NCBI GenBank assembly: GCA_019636845.1
Contig: JAHBWV010000001.1
Span: forward strand, 1,674,001-1,738,000
Direction of reading: 5' to 3'
Source of the DNA: Phycisphaeraceae bacterium
GTDB lineage: Bacteria; Planctomycetota; Phycisphaerae; Phycisphaerales; UBA1924
Length of the DNA stretch: 64,000 bases
Made by a program: the position numbers and the translations under genes. Shown here piece after piece: positions 9,192 to 17,012 of this stretch (positions are counted from its first letter, which is position 1; each line of letters opens with the position of its first letter). The notes beneath the pieces were generated by a model, which did not search any database, was not told the DNA's origin, and saw only the letters and a program-made list of their open reading frames with translations.

Positions 9192-10189
9192 CACGATCAC
9201 AGCCATCCATCGGGATCGATATCGGCTCAAGGGCGTCGAAGTGCGTGGCGGTTGACCCTCACGATGGCACCATCATCGCCCGAGTGATCGTGCCGCGCAT
9301 CGCGACATCCGACTCGATCGATCGAGACGCGATCGTGCGCATGACGTCCATCCTGAGGCGCAGGAACGTGTGGACCGGGCGCGTCGTGCTCGGAGCCCCA
9401 CCGGCAATCGCCACATCCTCGATGCTTGAACTCCCCCCGCGATCCTCTGGCGCACCCATCGACCGCCTTGTCGAGGTCGAACTCGCCCGGCTCATGCGTT
9501 GCGAGATCGGATCGATCGAGGCGGTCTCGTGGGAGATCCCGGTCGGGGGCAAGGCGACACACAGCTGCGCGATGATGGCAGTTGCCTGCCAGAAAGAGAA
9601 GGCGGTCGCCATCGCGGACTGGTTCGACGCGTGCGGCTTTCCCATCGAAGCGATCGAACCCGCCTGCATCGCCATCACACGCATCGCAACCCGCGAACAG
9701 ACCGCGTCGGCGTTCGTCACCGTCGATCTCGGCGCAACGAGCGGCCGGGTCTGCGTCGTCTCCGGCGGCATCGTCATGCTCGAACGCGAACTCGGCGAGC
9801 TTGGCATGGCCGATCGTCTCGGATGCGCCGCCGCACCACTCGGCGTCACTCCCGAGGCGCTCTGGGCCCGGGTGCGGGCGTGCGAGAGCGTGCCAAGGCC
9901 GATCACCAGGATCGCAGGCGAACAAGCCAGGCAGTTTATCTCACGCCTTGCATCCGACGTCGTTGAGGCCGTGAAAGAATCGATCGGCTATGTCCGAATG
10001 AAGGGCGGCACAGCGAAGCCGCAGTCGATCGTGCTCGTCGGCTGGGGCAGTGACACAGCGGGGCTCGCTCCAGAGATCCAGGCCGAGATCGAGCTGCCCG
10101 TCACCGTCGCCGGCACGGCCGCTGGAGGTGGCGCGATGGCTCTGGCCTACGGGCTGTCGCTCCGCGCCAGCGAGGAGGCAACGCAGTGA
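9188..10189 (+). CDS. pilM: PilM-like actin-fold assembly protein
   Basis: The 333-residue protein opens with SIGIDIGSRASKCVAVD, an actin-like phosphate-1 motif. A second phosphate motif (VTVDLGATSGRVCVVSGG, ~178-195) and an adenosine-type motif (SIVLVGWGSD, ~280) follow in the order of the PilM/FtsA family. In type IV pili PilM is a cytoplasmic actin homologue that binds the N-terminal tail of PilN. The order GspF-PilM-PilN-PilO supports the call. The ATG overlaps the gspF stop (ATGA). It is too short and too divergent to be FtsA. Confidence 0.82.
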   Translation: MTRSQPSIGIDIGSRASKCVAVDPHDGTIIARVIVPRIATSDSIDRDAIVRMTSILRRRNVWTGRVVLGAPPAIATSSMLELPPRSSGAPIDRLVEVELARLMRCEIGSIEAVSWEIPVGGKATHSCAMMAVACQKEKAVAIADWFDACGFPIEAIEPACIAITRIATREQTASAFVTVDLGATSGRVCVVSGGIVMLERELGELGMADRLGCAAAPLGVTPEALWARVRACESVPRPITRIAGEQARQFISRLASDVVEAVKESIGYVRMKGGTAKPQSIVLVGWGSDTAGLAPEIQAEIELPVTVAGTAAGGGAMALAYGLSLRASEEATQ

Positions 10190-10836
10190 CGATCAGGGTC
10201 AATCTTCTCCCGACTTCGGTGCTCGCGGCACGCAGCCGCCGCAAAGCCGCCTGCGGCTGGGCCATTCTCTGCGCAGTCGCATTGATCTGCTCAGGCGCAT
10301 GGGCCATCAAGTGTCGCTCGCAGGTCGGTGACGGCGGTCGCGAACTGACACGGCTGCTCGGTGAACGAAGCCGCACCGTTGAATCCTTCAAGCAGCAGAT
10401 CTCGAAGTCCGCACTCGCGCTGACAGGTGTCCAGCGCGAACTGGCCGTTTCAGAACAGATCCGCTCGAACCCGGAGTGGAGCCGACTCATCTCGCTCCTC
10501 GGGCGATACGTCGGCGACGGCGCGGTTGTTGAGTCCTGCCGCCTCACCCAGGCAGCGCTGCCCACAGCAGCACGTACGGCCACCCCGCCCGTGGGCACAC
10601 CCGGTGCCCAGCCCTCGGCGAGGGCCCAGGCCGCACACCCAGGTTACATCCTGAGTCTCTCCGGCGCAGCAAAGGATCAGGACCGGGTCTCCGCGATCGT
10701 CCTTGCCATGGAAGAGTCGGGGCTCTTCACGCAGACAACGCTCGTGCACATGCGCCGCCGCTCGCTCCTCCGTGGTGAGGCCATCGGCTTCGAGATCCGT
10801 GCCGAACTTGCCTCGGTCGTGGAGGTGACGCCATGA
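10186..10836 (+). CDS. PilN-like bitopic membrane protein
   Basis: The 216-residue protein starts at GTG 10186, overlapping the pilM stop. The N-terminus TIRVNLLPTSVLAARSRR matches the PilN 'xINLLP' tail that PilM binds. One transmembrane helix (~22-42) and a periplasmic coiled-coil plus globular domain follow. A Pro/Ala-rich insert lies at ~125-150. It probably forms the inner-membrane alignment subcomplex with the next protein. Confidence 0.78.
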   Translation: MTIRVNLLPTSVLAARSRRKAACGWAILCAVALICSGAWAIKCRSQVGDGGRELTRLLGERSRTVESFKQQISKSALALTGVQRELAVSEQIRSNPEWSRLISLLGRYVGDGAVVESCRLTQAALPTAARTATPPVGTPGAQPSARAQAAHPGYILSLSGAAKDQDRVSAIVLAMEESGLFTQTTLVHMRRRSLLRGEAIGFEIRAELASVVEVTP

Positions 10837-11423
10837 AGTCCACAACACTGCTCGCTTCGATCAGGCACGCCGCCATCGTGCATGCGGCGGGCCTGGCCGC
10901 GCTCGCCTCGATCATCGCCGCCGGATACCTCCTTGGCGTGAAGCCGGTCGAGAGCATCCGCGAACGCCAGTCGGTGCTCCGAGCCGCGGTCCGTGCACGA
11001 TCGGAAGACGAGGCCGATATCCGACGGAAAGCCCGCGATGCGGAGGCCGCTCTCCGCCAGGCGGAAGAATCCCTGCGACTGAGCGGCGTCTCTCTCCAGC
11101 CCACGTCGCATCTCAACACCAAGATCCGTGACATCGCCGCTCTCGCTGCGGAGCACAACATCGAGGTCGATTCGCTCAACGCCCAGCCGCCCATCAGCGA
11201 CCAGCAGTTTCTTCGTGTGCCCGTGCGCCTGGCGGGACGAGCCGCGGCACAGAGCGTCTCCGAGTTCATGCGATCGATCAGCGAGCGATTCTCGGACGTC
11301 GCGGTGCGATCATTTGATCTTCGCGCTGATCTCGCCACCGGAGGTGGGTGGTCGAACGTACAGCTGGAGATCGACTGGTACGCCGCAAAGTCGGAACGCG
11401 ACAAAGAAATTCCTGCCAGATGA
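10833..11423 (+). CDS. PilO-like bitopic membrane protein
   Basis: The 196-residue protein has an N-terminal transmembrane helix (~12-32), a helical Arg/Glu-rich region (~37-80) likely to be a coiled coil, and a ferredoxin-like C-terminal domain, as in PilO/GspM. Its ATG overlaps the pilN-like stop. Family membership rests on topology, size and gene order more than on strong motifs. Confidence 0.7.
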   Translation: MKSTTLLASIRHAAIVHAAGLAALASIIAAGYLLGVKPVESIRERQSVLRAAVRARSEDEADIRRKARDAEAALRQAEESLRLSGVSLQPTSHLNTKIRDIAALAAEHNIEVDSLNAQPPISDQQFLRVPVRLAGRAAAQSVSEFMRSISERFSDVAVRSFDLRADLATGGGWSNVQLEIDWYAAKSERDKEIPAR

Positions 11424-11459
11424 CTTGCACGCCTGGCACTTGTTTCGCCCAATTGAGGC

Positions 11460-11981
11460 ATGAAGCTCACGCGGGAACGAAAGGTCTATCTCATGCTGCT
11501 CGCGCTCGGTGGAGGGGTCCTCGGCATGGACCAGATCATCGGTGGCCCGAGCGAGGCGAGCGCATCGCACTCGGCTGTCGCCGACGTCGAGCAGGCGCCC
11601 GCCGCGGCAGGCGCAGGTGCAACCGTGAAGCCGCTGCGAGTTCCCCTGCACCAGCGTCTGCTCCAACTCGATCAGGAATCCGGTGCCTCCCTCGGGGTGC
11701 AGATCTTCGATATAGACGCGGATTGGCGCGCAGAACTCGCCCCACAAGAGGTGTCAGCCACCGACTCGGCAATCCCTGCTTACGCGGTCACGCCCCGGAT
11801 CGCATTGCCAAAGGTCTCGATGGTCGTTCAGGACGCGAAGGGCGGCTTTGCGATCATGGACGGCAAGCCCATCCGCGTCGGTGAGGCGACAACGAACGGC
11901 GTCGCGCTCGTGAGCGTCGAGAGCGGCTCGGTCACCGTGGAGGTTTCCGGCGTTCTGCACACGATCGTCGTTGCCCGATAA
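11460..11981 (+). CDS. Hypothetical exported protein in PilP/GspC position
   Basis: The 173-residue protein has an N-terminal hydrophobic segment (VYLMLLALGGGVLGM, ~9-24), then an Ala-rich linker and a domain of about 90 residues ending in beta-rich segments (GFAIMDGKPIRVGEATTNGV, VESGSVTVEVSGVLHTIVV). The ending recalls the HR domain of GspC/PilP, where 'VRVGD-V..G..V..I....V.V...G' is typical. Located 36 bp after the PilO-like gene, it may link the inner-membrane complex to a secretin. No secretin gene is in the window. The assignment is by position and weak pattern. Confidence 0.55.
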   Translation: MKLTRERKVYLMLLALGGGVLGMDQIIGGPSEASASHSAVADVEQAPAAAGAGATVKPLRVPLHQRLLQLDQESGASLGVQIFDIDADWRAELAPQEVSATDSAIPAYAVTPRIALPKVSMVVQDAKGGFAIMDGKPIRVGEATTNGVALVSVESGSVTVEVSGVLHTIVVAR

Positions 11982-12095
11982 CACAGTCCGCCCGGAACTT
12001 ACACGCCCGCACGTCCACTGCACTGAAGTATGCCCCGGATCGCTCCGATACTCCCAATGCCCGAGGAGGAAGGGCATACAAACGGAGATGCATCC

Positions 12096-12572
12096 ATGTT
12101 GGCGATGAATCAGGCGCGTCGTGCATTCAGTCTCATCGAGCTCGTGATCGTGGTCGTCATCCTCGGGATCATCGGGGCCATCGCGATTCCTCGCATGAGC
12201 CGTGGTGCCGAGGGTGCTGCCGACTCATCGCTCGTCGCCGATCTGGCGGTCCTGCGAAACGCGATCGACCTCTACCACGCCGAGCACGGGGGAGTCTATC
12301 CGCCCGCCGCCAGCGTCGAGAACGCACTGACGCAGTACTCCAACGTCGCGGGCGACAGCTTCGGTGCCAAGTCCGCCGAGCGGATCTATGGACCCTATCT
12401 CCGCAAGGTTCCGACGCTCAAGGTCGGCAGCAAGAAGGGCAACACCGCGATCACCGCGACCGACGGCGATGCGACCGGCGCGTGGGTCTATAACGAGACC
12501 ACCGGCCACATCCACGCCAACCTGGTCGTCGGCGAGGTTGATGCACGGGGCATCGCGTACCGCGACTATTGA
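12096..12572 (+). CDS. gspG: GspG-type major pseudopilin
   Basis: The 158-residue protein has a short basic leader (MLAMNQARRA) followed by FSLIELVIVVVILGII and then AIPRMSRGAEGA, the hallmark of type II secretion pseudopilins including the conserved Glu5. The C-terminal half has features of the major pseudopilin (AVLRNAIDLYHAEHGGVYP, YGPYLRKVP, GAWVYNETTGHIHANL). ATG 12096 is chosen because GGAG at 12084-12087 precedes it; an upstream in-frame ATG at 12030 would give an unusually long leader. The residue before the cleavage site is Ala, not the usual Gly. Confidence 0.9.
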   Translation: MLAMNQARRAFSLIELVIVVVILGIIGAIAIPRMSRGAEGAADSSLVADLAVLRNAIDLYHAEHGGVYPPAASVENALTQYSNVAGDSFGAKSAERIYGPYLRKVPTLKVGSKKGNTAITATDGDATGAWVYNETTGHIHANLVVGEVDARGIAYRDY

Positions 12573-12603
12573 TCCGACACGACCGACGACGGGCCGACCG
12601 ATC

Positions 12604-13170
12604 ATGCCCGACACACGCACCACCACAGCCCGGCCTTGTTGTCCGAACCCCTCGCTCCGCGATGGGAAAGAGACAACAGGGCCGGGTTCTTCTCTCACGC
12701 GATGCTTCTCTCTCTACGAACTGCTGATCGTCATGGCGATCATCGGCACCACCTCTGCCCTCGCCGTGCCCCGCATGATGACGTCGGCATCGATCTGGCG
12801 ACTCAAGGGAGCATCCCAGCGAGTTGCGGCCGATCTCGCGGAGGCCCGGACCCACGCGATCGCATCCAGTGCGAGCGTCAAGGTGATCTACAGCCGAGAA
12901 GGGTACATCATCAGAGACGCTGCCAACCAGATCATCCGTGAAGTCCGGCTCAGGCAGAGGCCGTACGACGTGGAGATCTCGCTCGTCACTTTCGGCGGCC
13001 TGGGCGAGGTGACGTACAACGGCAACGGTGTCGGCTCAGCCGATGGCACGGTCATGCTCGCCACAGACGGGCTGCTCTGCCGCATCACACTCAACGCGAC
13101 CTCGGGCTCTGTCAAGATCGGGGAGATCGAGGGAGAGTCCCGAGTTCTTGGTGGTGGAGGCGGCCGATGA
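12604..13170 (+). CDS. GspH-type minor pseudopilin
   Basis: The 188-residue protein has an unusually long leader (~34 residues), then FSLYELLIVMAIIGTTSALA and AVPRMMTSASIWRLKGASQR. The segment ADLAEARTHAIASSASVKV is typical of GspH/FimT-like proteins. Glu5 is present, but the residue before the predicted cleavage site is Cys (LTRC/FSLYE). ATG 12604 is the nearest reasonable start; the long leader may mean that the true start lies further in. Its end overlaps the next gene by four bases. Confidence 0.8.
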   Translation: MPDTRTTTARPCCPNPSLRDGKETTGPGSSLTRCFSLYELLIVMAIIGTTSALAVPRMMTSASIWRLKGASQRVAADLAEARTHAIASSASVKVIYSREGYIIRDAANQIIREVRLRQRPYDVEISLVTFGGLGEVTYNGNGVGSADGTVMLATDGLLCRITLNATSGSVKIGEIEGESRVLGGGGGR

Positions 13171-13694
13171 TCCGTGCTCATCGAAACACGCGGAGCAGCC
13201 GCGCGTTCACGCTCATCGAGGTCGCCCTCGCGACCGCGATCATCGCGATCGTCGGCGCGACCGTCTCTTCCGTGATCATGGTCGCAGCGAGATCGACTCC
13301 CCGAAGCGACAGCGGGTCCGCGACCGCCGTCGCGGTCGCAGATCTCATGGCCCAGATGACTCTGGACATCAGCCACGCGCGAGAGATCCTCGCCCTCGAT
13401 GACGGATTCATCACCGTCGTCAGCACCGATCTCGATGGCGATACGGTTGCGGACGAGATCGGGTACGCCTTCGACGAGAACAACGGTGGCAGTCTCCTCC
13501 GCTTTGCAGCAGGAACGCTTTCCATCGCATACAGCGGGATTCTCGATGCGGAGTTCGATGAGGTCGAGAGCCAGATCAACGACGCGGGACAATCGGTCCA
13601 GGTCATCAGAGCGATCACATTCACCATGCGAACGGCCGATGGCACGCTCCATCGGCGCACGTTCCGATGCCTCGCACTCCCGGTCGCACCGTAA
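13167..13694 (+). CDS. Prepilin-type minor pseudopilin (GspJ-like)
   Basis: The 175-residue protein starts RAHRNTRSSRA followed by FTLIEVALATAIIAIVGATV, a classic class III signal with Glu5 and Ala at -1. The rest has short beta-rich segments (DGFITVVSTDLDGDTVADEI, GGSLLRFAAGTLS). Placement after the GspH-like gene with ATGA overlap, and its length, suggest GspJ or GspI, but no family-specific motif settles this. Confidence 0.75.
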   Translation: MIRAHRNTRSSRAFTLIEVALATAIIAIVGATVSSVIMVAARSTPRSDSGSATAVAVADLMAQMTLDISHAREILALDDGFITVVSTDLDGDTVADEIGYAFDENNGGSLLRFAAGTLSIAYSGILDAEFDEVESQINDAGQSVQVIRAITFTMRTADGTLHRRTFRCLALPVAP

Positions 13695-13708
13695 CAGGAG
13701 ACAACGCC

Positions 13709-14362
13709 ATGCCCGCACGCAAGGGCTTCAGTCTCGTGGAAGCCATGCTCGCGCTGGTCCTCGCGTCCGGCGCACTGCTCGCGGCGCTCAGCGTCGTCGG
13801 TGGCGCGGCACGCGCAGAAGCCCACGCCACAACACGAGCAACCGGAGACTCCCTTGTCGCCGAGGTGATGGCCGATGTTCTCGCAACACATTTCGAGCAA
13901 CCCGGTCAGGTCGGCTCGTTCGGACGCAACGCATCTGAGGGTTCCGTGACCTCCCGATCCGGCTTCAATGATGTCGATGACTTCCACAACTGGACAGAGA
14001 CCCCGCCTCGCGACTACGACGGCACCGCACGCAATGATCTCATCGGCTGGCGGATCGGCGTCCGCGTTGATCGCGTCAGTCTCGCCAACCCAAATGGCGG
14101 CGTCGTCTCATACGACTCTCGGGTGAAGCGTGTCACCGTCACCGCCTCGTACAAAGGCAAGGTCGTCGCCAGCCAGTCGGCAATCCGAACCGGCGCGTGG
14201 GACGACGCCCGCACAGGCATCTTCACAGCCGCGGCACCCGTCGGCGTCACCGCAGATGGCGTTCTCGTCGATATCGTGGACTCTGCCGGCAATGCCATCA
14301 CGGGTTTGACAGGCGTTGTGGGCGGCACGGTAAGTACCCTCGGCGGACTCCTGGGGGGATGA
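13709..14362 (+). CDS. Prepilin-type minor pseudopilin (GspI/PilV-like)
   Basis: The 217-residue protein has a five-residue leader MPARKG then FSLVEAMLALVLASGALLAA, with canonical Gly at -1 and Glu5; the EAMLAL pattern is typical of GspI/PilV. ATG 13709 has AGGAG at 13696-13700; a longer frame from 13667 would begin inside the preceding gene. The C-terminus is Gly/Val/Thr-rich (ITGLTGVVGGTVSTLGGLLG). It overlaps the next gene by four bases. Confidence 0.78.
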   Translation: MPARKGFSLVEAMLALVLASGALLAALSVVGGAARAEAHATTRATGDSLVAEVMADVLATHFEQPGQVGSFGRNASEGSVTSRSGFNDVDDFHNWTETPPRDYDGTARNDLIGWRIGVRVDRVSLANPNGGVVSYDSRVKRVTVTASYKGKVVASQSAIRTGAWDDARTGIFTAAAPVGVTADGVLVDIVDSAGNAITGLTGVVGGTVSTLGGLLGG

Positions 14363-15603
14363 GCATGCACATACACAACCAACGCCGCGCCACAGCGTAC
14401 CTGCTCGTGCTCGTCGCCGTTCTTGTCACGGTGTCGATCGGCGTCACCGCCACGATGGTCCACAAGGTCCGGCGCGAGCGTCTCTCCCGCGCATGGGAGA
14501 TCGAACGAGCCCACCAGATCGCCCAGGCCGGGCTCGAACTCTCCGTCGCATATCTCCAGTCCGATCAATCATGGAGAACGCTCCGAGGCCTCGGCGTCTG
14601 GATAAACAACGCTCCGCTGCTTGACGGAACTGTCACCGTCACCGCGAGCGACCCCGATGGCAGCGCGACCGATGATCCCGCGGACGACATCACCCTGACC
14701 AGCGAGGGCCGGTTCGGCAAGGCGAGGCAGGTGATCACCGCCACGTTCGAGCCTCTGCCCGTTGCGATGAACTCGCTGAACTACGCCGCATCCGCAGGCG
14801 ATGCGATCGGTTTCAACGGCACACTCAACGCGACCGAGTCCGTGGCCGCGAACGGAGCAACGACCGCACTCCTCGCGAACGTCTTTACACCTGTCTATGC
14901 AGGAGCAACCATCTCGGGAACAACCTACCGGCGTGCGACGTATCCGAACGCAGGCGCAAGGCAGCACCCGAACCCCGCAACAGTCTTCGACTGGTATATC
15001 GCCAATGGAACCACCATCAGTTTCGCCTCTCTCGCTTCGGGTGTTCTGGAGCGTGTGGTTCTCGCGCCGAATCACAATCCGTTCGGGGCCACGAATCCAC
15101 ACGGAATCTACGTGATCGATTGCGCCGGCTCGAACATCCGGATTCGCAACTGCCGCATCGAGGGCACGCTCGTCCTGCTCAACACCGGCACGTCCTCAGA
15201 CATCCAGCAGTCGGTCAACTGGAAGCCAGCCGCAGCCAGGATGCCTGCGCTCCTCGTGAGAGGGAGGATAGCCATCGAACTCTCGGCGACGGCCCTCTCC
15301 GAGAGCACGCACAACACAAACTTCAACCCAAGCAGCGCCCCGTACAATGGACAGTCCGACAACGATCGCACCGACTCCTACCCATCGCAACTGCACGGGC
15401 TCGTCTACGCCTCCGACGACATCGCGGCCCGCGGGAACTCAGCGGTCACAGGCCCACTCATAGCAGCCGACGACATCGCGTTCGCAGGAACCGTCACGAT
15501 CACCCACGACGCGGGCCCGGCGTCACTCCCGCCTCCCGGCTTCATCAGCCGCTACAACATGCGTCTGAAAGCCGAGACCCTCGCTCGCGTCGTCGGCGAC
15601 TGA
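14359..15603 (+). CDS. PilX/GspK-like pilus-associated membrane protein
   Basis: The 414-residue protein begins MSMHIHNQRRATAYLLVLV with one N-terminal transmembrane helix (~13-36) followed by a basic/helical segment and QIAQAGLELSVAYLQS, as in PilX/GspK-type proteins. There is no clear Gly-Phe prepilin site. The large C-terminal part is beta-rich and includes LVYASDDIAARGNSAVTGPL and ADDIAFAGTVTITHDAG, similar to exported 'polymer-forming' domains in PilX-like proteins. The ATG overlaps the previous stop and there is no convincing terminator before the convergent tRNA-Leu. It probably caps the pseudopilus. Confidence 0.65.
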   Translation: MSMHIHNQRRATAYLLVLVAVLVTVSIGVTATMVHKVRRERLSRAWEIERAHQIAQAGLELSVAYLQSDQSWRTLRGLGVWINNAPLLDGTVTVTASDPDGSATDDPADDITLTSEGRFGKARQVITATFEPLPVAMNSLNYAASAGDAIGFNGTLNATESVAANGATTALLANVFTPVYAGATISGTTYRRATYPNAGARQHPNPATVFDWYIANGTTISFASLASGVLERVVLAPNHNPFGATNPHGIYVIDCAGSNIRIRNCRIEGTLVLLNTGTSSDIQQSVNWKPAAARMPALLVRGRIAIELSATALSESTHNTNFNPSSAPYNGQSDNDRTDSYPSQLHGLVYASDDIAARGNSAVTGPLIAADDIAFAGTVTITHDAGPASLPPPGFISRYNMRLKAETLARVVGD

Positions 15604-15612
15604 TGATCTCAA

Positions 15613-15698
15613 TGGGCCCGGAGGGGGTCGAACCCTCACGCCCCGCGAGGGGCGGGGGATTTTAAGTCCCCTGCGTCTGCCGATTCCGCCACGGGCCC
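15613..15698 (-). tRNA. tRNA-Leu (TAA)
   Basis: On the minus strand the acceptor stem GGGCCCG pairs with CGGGCCC, followed by the tRNA-Leu-type D arm TGGCGGAATCGGCAGACGC. The anticodon stem GGGGA/TCCCC holds loop CTTAAAA (anticodon TAA). A long variable arm and T-loop TTCGAAC follow. CCA is not encoded. Confidence 0.95.
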
Positions 15699-15715
15699 CG
15701 CGTGCAACCGCCTGT

Positions 15716-16360
15716 TTATCTCGTCCGCGATGGATGATCGCGTGAGGTCGCCTTACCACGCGCACTGTCGAGACGCTTCCGCATCGCTGCCGCCCACGCA
15801 TCGATGGCGTCCATCGCATCCTCGAACTCGGCGAACGTATCCAACTCGAACTGGTCACCCTTTCGCGGTTCGATAAGCGCGGCGATCTGCGCCCCACGAT
15901 CATCCAGAATCTCACTCTCGATCGTTGCGCCTCCCAGCCCCGCGCCGGTGAGTTTGCTCGCAGGGTGCAGGTTCAATACCGTGGCCGGCTTCTTCACCTC
16001 CGTAATCGCGACGCGCAGGCGGCCGACACCTTCTCCCGGTCCGTCAACGATCTGGTACTCCGAAGCGAACGACTTTGCCAGTGCTAGTCTGACGTGATCT
16101 GTGAGCTCCCGCGCACTCTTCTCGGAGATCGGGGAGCCATCCGGCGTCGTGCTGACCATCAGCCGCACCTCTTCGATGAACAGAGCATCGATGGAGGCAA
16201 GGGCCTCCGCGTCGATCCGCGCAAACTCCGCATCGCTCACCCGAATCAGATCGTCGTAATCCGAGAGGAATCCTGACTGCGTCTTCCCCGGCCTGTTCGC
16301 GCAGCCGCACGCCAGAGACCCAGCCATCACAAGCAACGCAGTCAGAAACAAACGTCGCAT
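15716..16360 (-). CDS. Lipoprotein, DUF3313-like
   Basis: The 214-residue protein starts MRRLFLTALLVMAGSLACGC, a signal peptide ending in a lipobox-like LAC/GC, so it is probably a lipoprotein. The mature part (LRVAITEVKKPATVLNLHPA, GGATIESEILDDRGAQIAAL, DAIDAWAAAMRKRLD) resembles the DUF3313 family of outer-membrane-type lipoproteins of unknown role. AAGGA precedes the ATG. The ATG shares one base with the stop of the upstream Fur-type gene (TGATG), so the two are probably translationally coupled. Confidence 0.75.
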   Translation of the reverse strand: MRRLFLTALLVMAGSLACGCANRPGKTQSGFLSDYDDLIRVSDAEFARIDAEALASIDALFIEEVRLMVSTTPDGSPISEKSARELTDHVRLALAKSFASEYQIVDGPGEGVGRLRVAITEVKKPATVLNLHPASKLTGAGLGGATIESEILDDRGAQIAALIEPRKGDQFELDTFAEFEDAMDAIDAWAAAMRKRLDSARGKATSRDHPSRTR

Positions 16361-16839
16361 CACATGTCCTTCTTTCTTCTGCGGCCGGTTCGCCGCGTCT
16401 CCGATGCACCTTTCCGATCGGCTTTGGCCCTCCGCGTCTTCGCTACCTGAGGGGCAGCCGTCTCCGCCCGACCATCGGCACACGAGCCGCACAGGCCGAA
16501 CAATGTCAACTCATGCCCCTCGAGAACGAACCCGCGTGGCACATGGGCGTCGATGTTCCCCGGACACCCGTGGACCTCGAACACCTTGTGGCAGACCTTG
16601 CATAAGAAATGGTGATGGTGGTCCTTCCCCGCGATCTCGAACCGTGGCGACTTTCCGGGGATCTCGACGCAAGCGATCGCCCCCGACGAGACTAGGGAGT
16701 CAATCGTGCGATAGACCGTGGCCAGACCCAGGCCCGGGACCTCGGTCCTCGCCAGCGTCAGCACCTCCGTCGCGCTGAGCGGACGCCCAGATCGCTCGAG
16801 TGTCCGAAGTATCGCACCTCTCTGCCGTGTCGAACGCAT
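16360..16839 (-). CDS. Fur-family metalloregulator
   Basis: The 159-residue protein has an N-terminal winged helix (RQRGAILRTLERSGRPLSAT, LGLATVYRTIDSLVSSGAI). A metal-sensing C-terminal domain follows with His74-77, CKVC (Cys80, Cys83), a His/Glu segment GFVLEGHELTLFGLC and CGSC (Cys117, Cys120), the structural zinc pair. A basic Arg/Lys-rich tail of ~35 residues is extra. Start 16839 is chosen because longer versions run into the tRNA-Ile gene. Fur, Zur and PerR cannot be told apart safely; the paired CxxC motifs and HHHH run fit Fur/Zur. It is coupled to a downstream lipoprotein gene. Confidence 0.88.
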   Translation of the reverse strand: MRSTRQRGAILRTLERSGRPLSATEVLTLARTEVPGLGLATVYRTIDSLVSSGAIACVEIPGKSPRFEIAGKDHHHHFLCKVCHKVFEVHGCPGNIDAHVPRGFVLEGHELTLFGLCGSCADGRAETAAPQVAKTRRAKADRKGASETRRTGRRRKKDM

Positions 16840-16898
16840 CGCCAATGATAAGCGAAACCGGCAAGCCGCGCGGGGGACTCGCCAACCGCACCAGCAAA

Positions 16899-16971
16899 TG
16901 GCCCCGCTCGGATTCGAACCGAGGACCAAGCGATTATGAGTCGCCTGCTCTTACCGCTGAGCTACAGGGCC
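16899..16971 (-). tRNA. tRNA-Ile2 (CAT, lysidine-modified type)
   Basis: On the minus strand: acceptor GGCCCTG with CGGGGCC, D arm AGCTCAGCGGTAAGAGCA, anticodon loop CTCATAA (anticodon CAT) and T-loop TTCGAAT. The anticodon arm and flanks (AGGCGACTCATAATCGCTTG) match the E. coli ileX pattern rather than elongator tRNA-Met, so Ile after lysidine modification is the better call. Confidence 0.85.
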
Positions 16972-17012
16972 GAACGTCCGGCCCGGGCCTTCGCCCGGAC
17001 CGGCACCGTATT

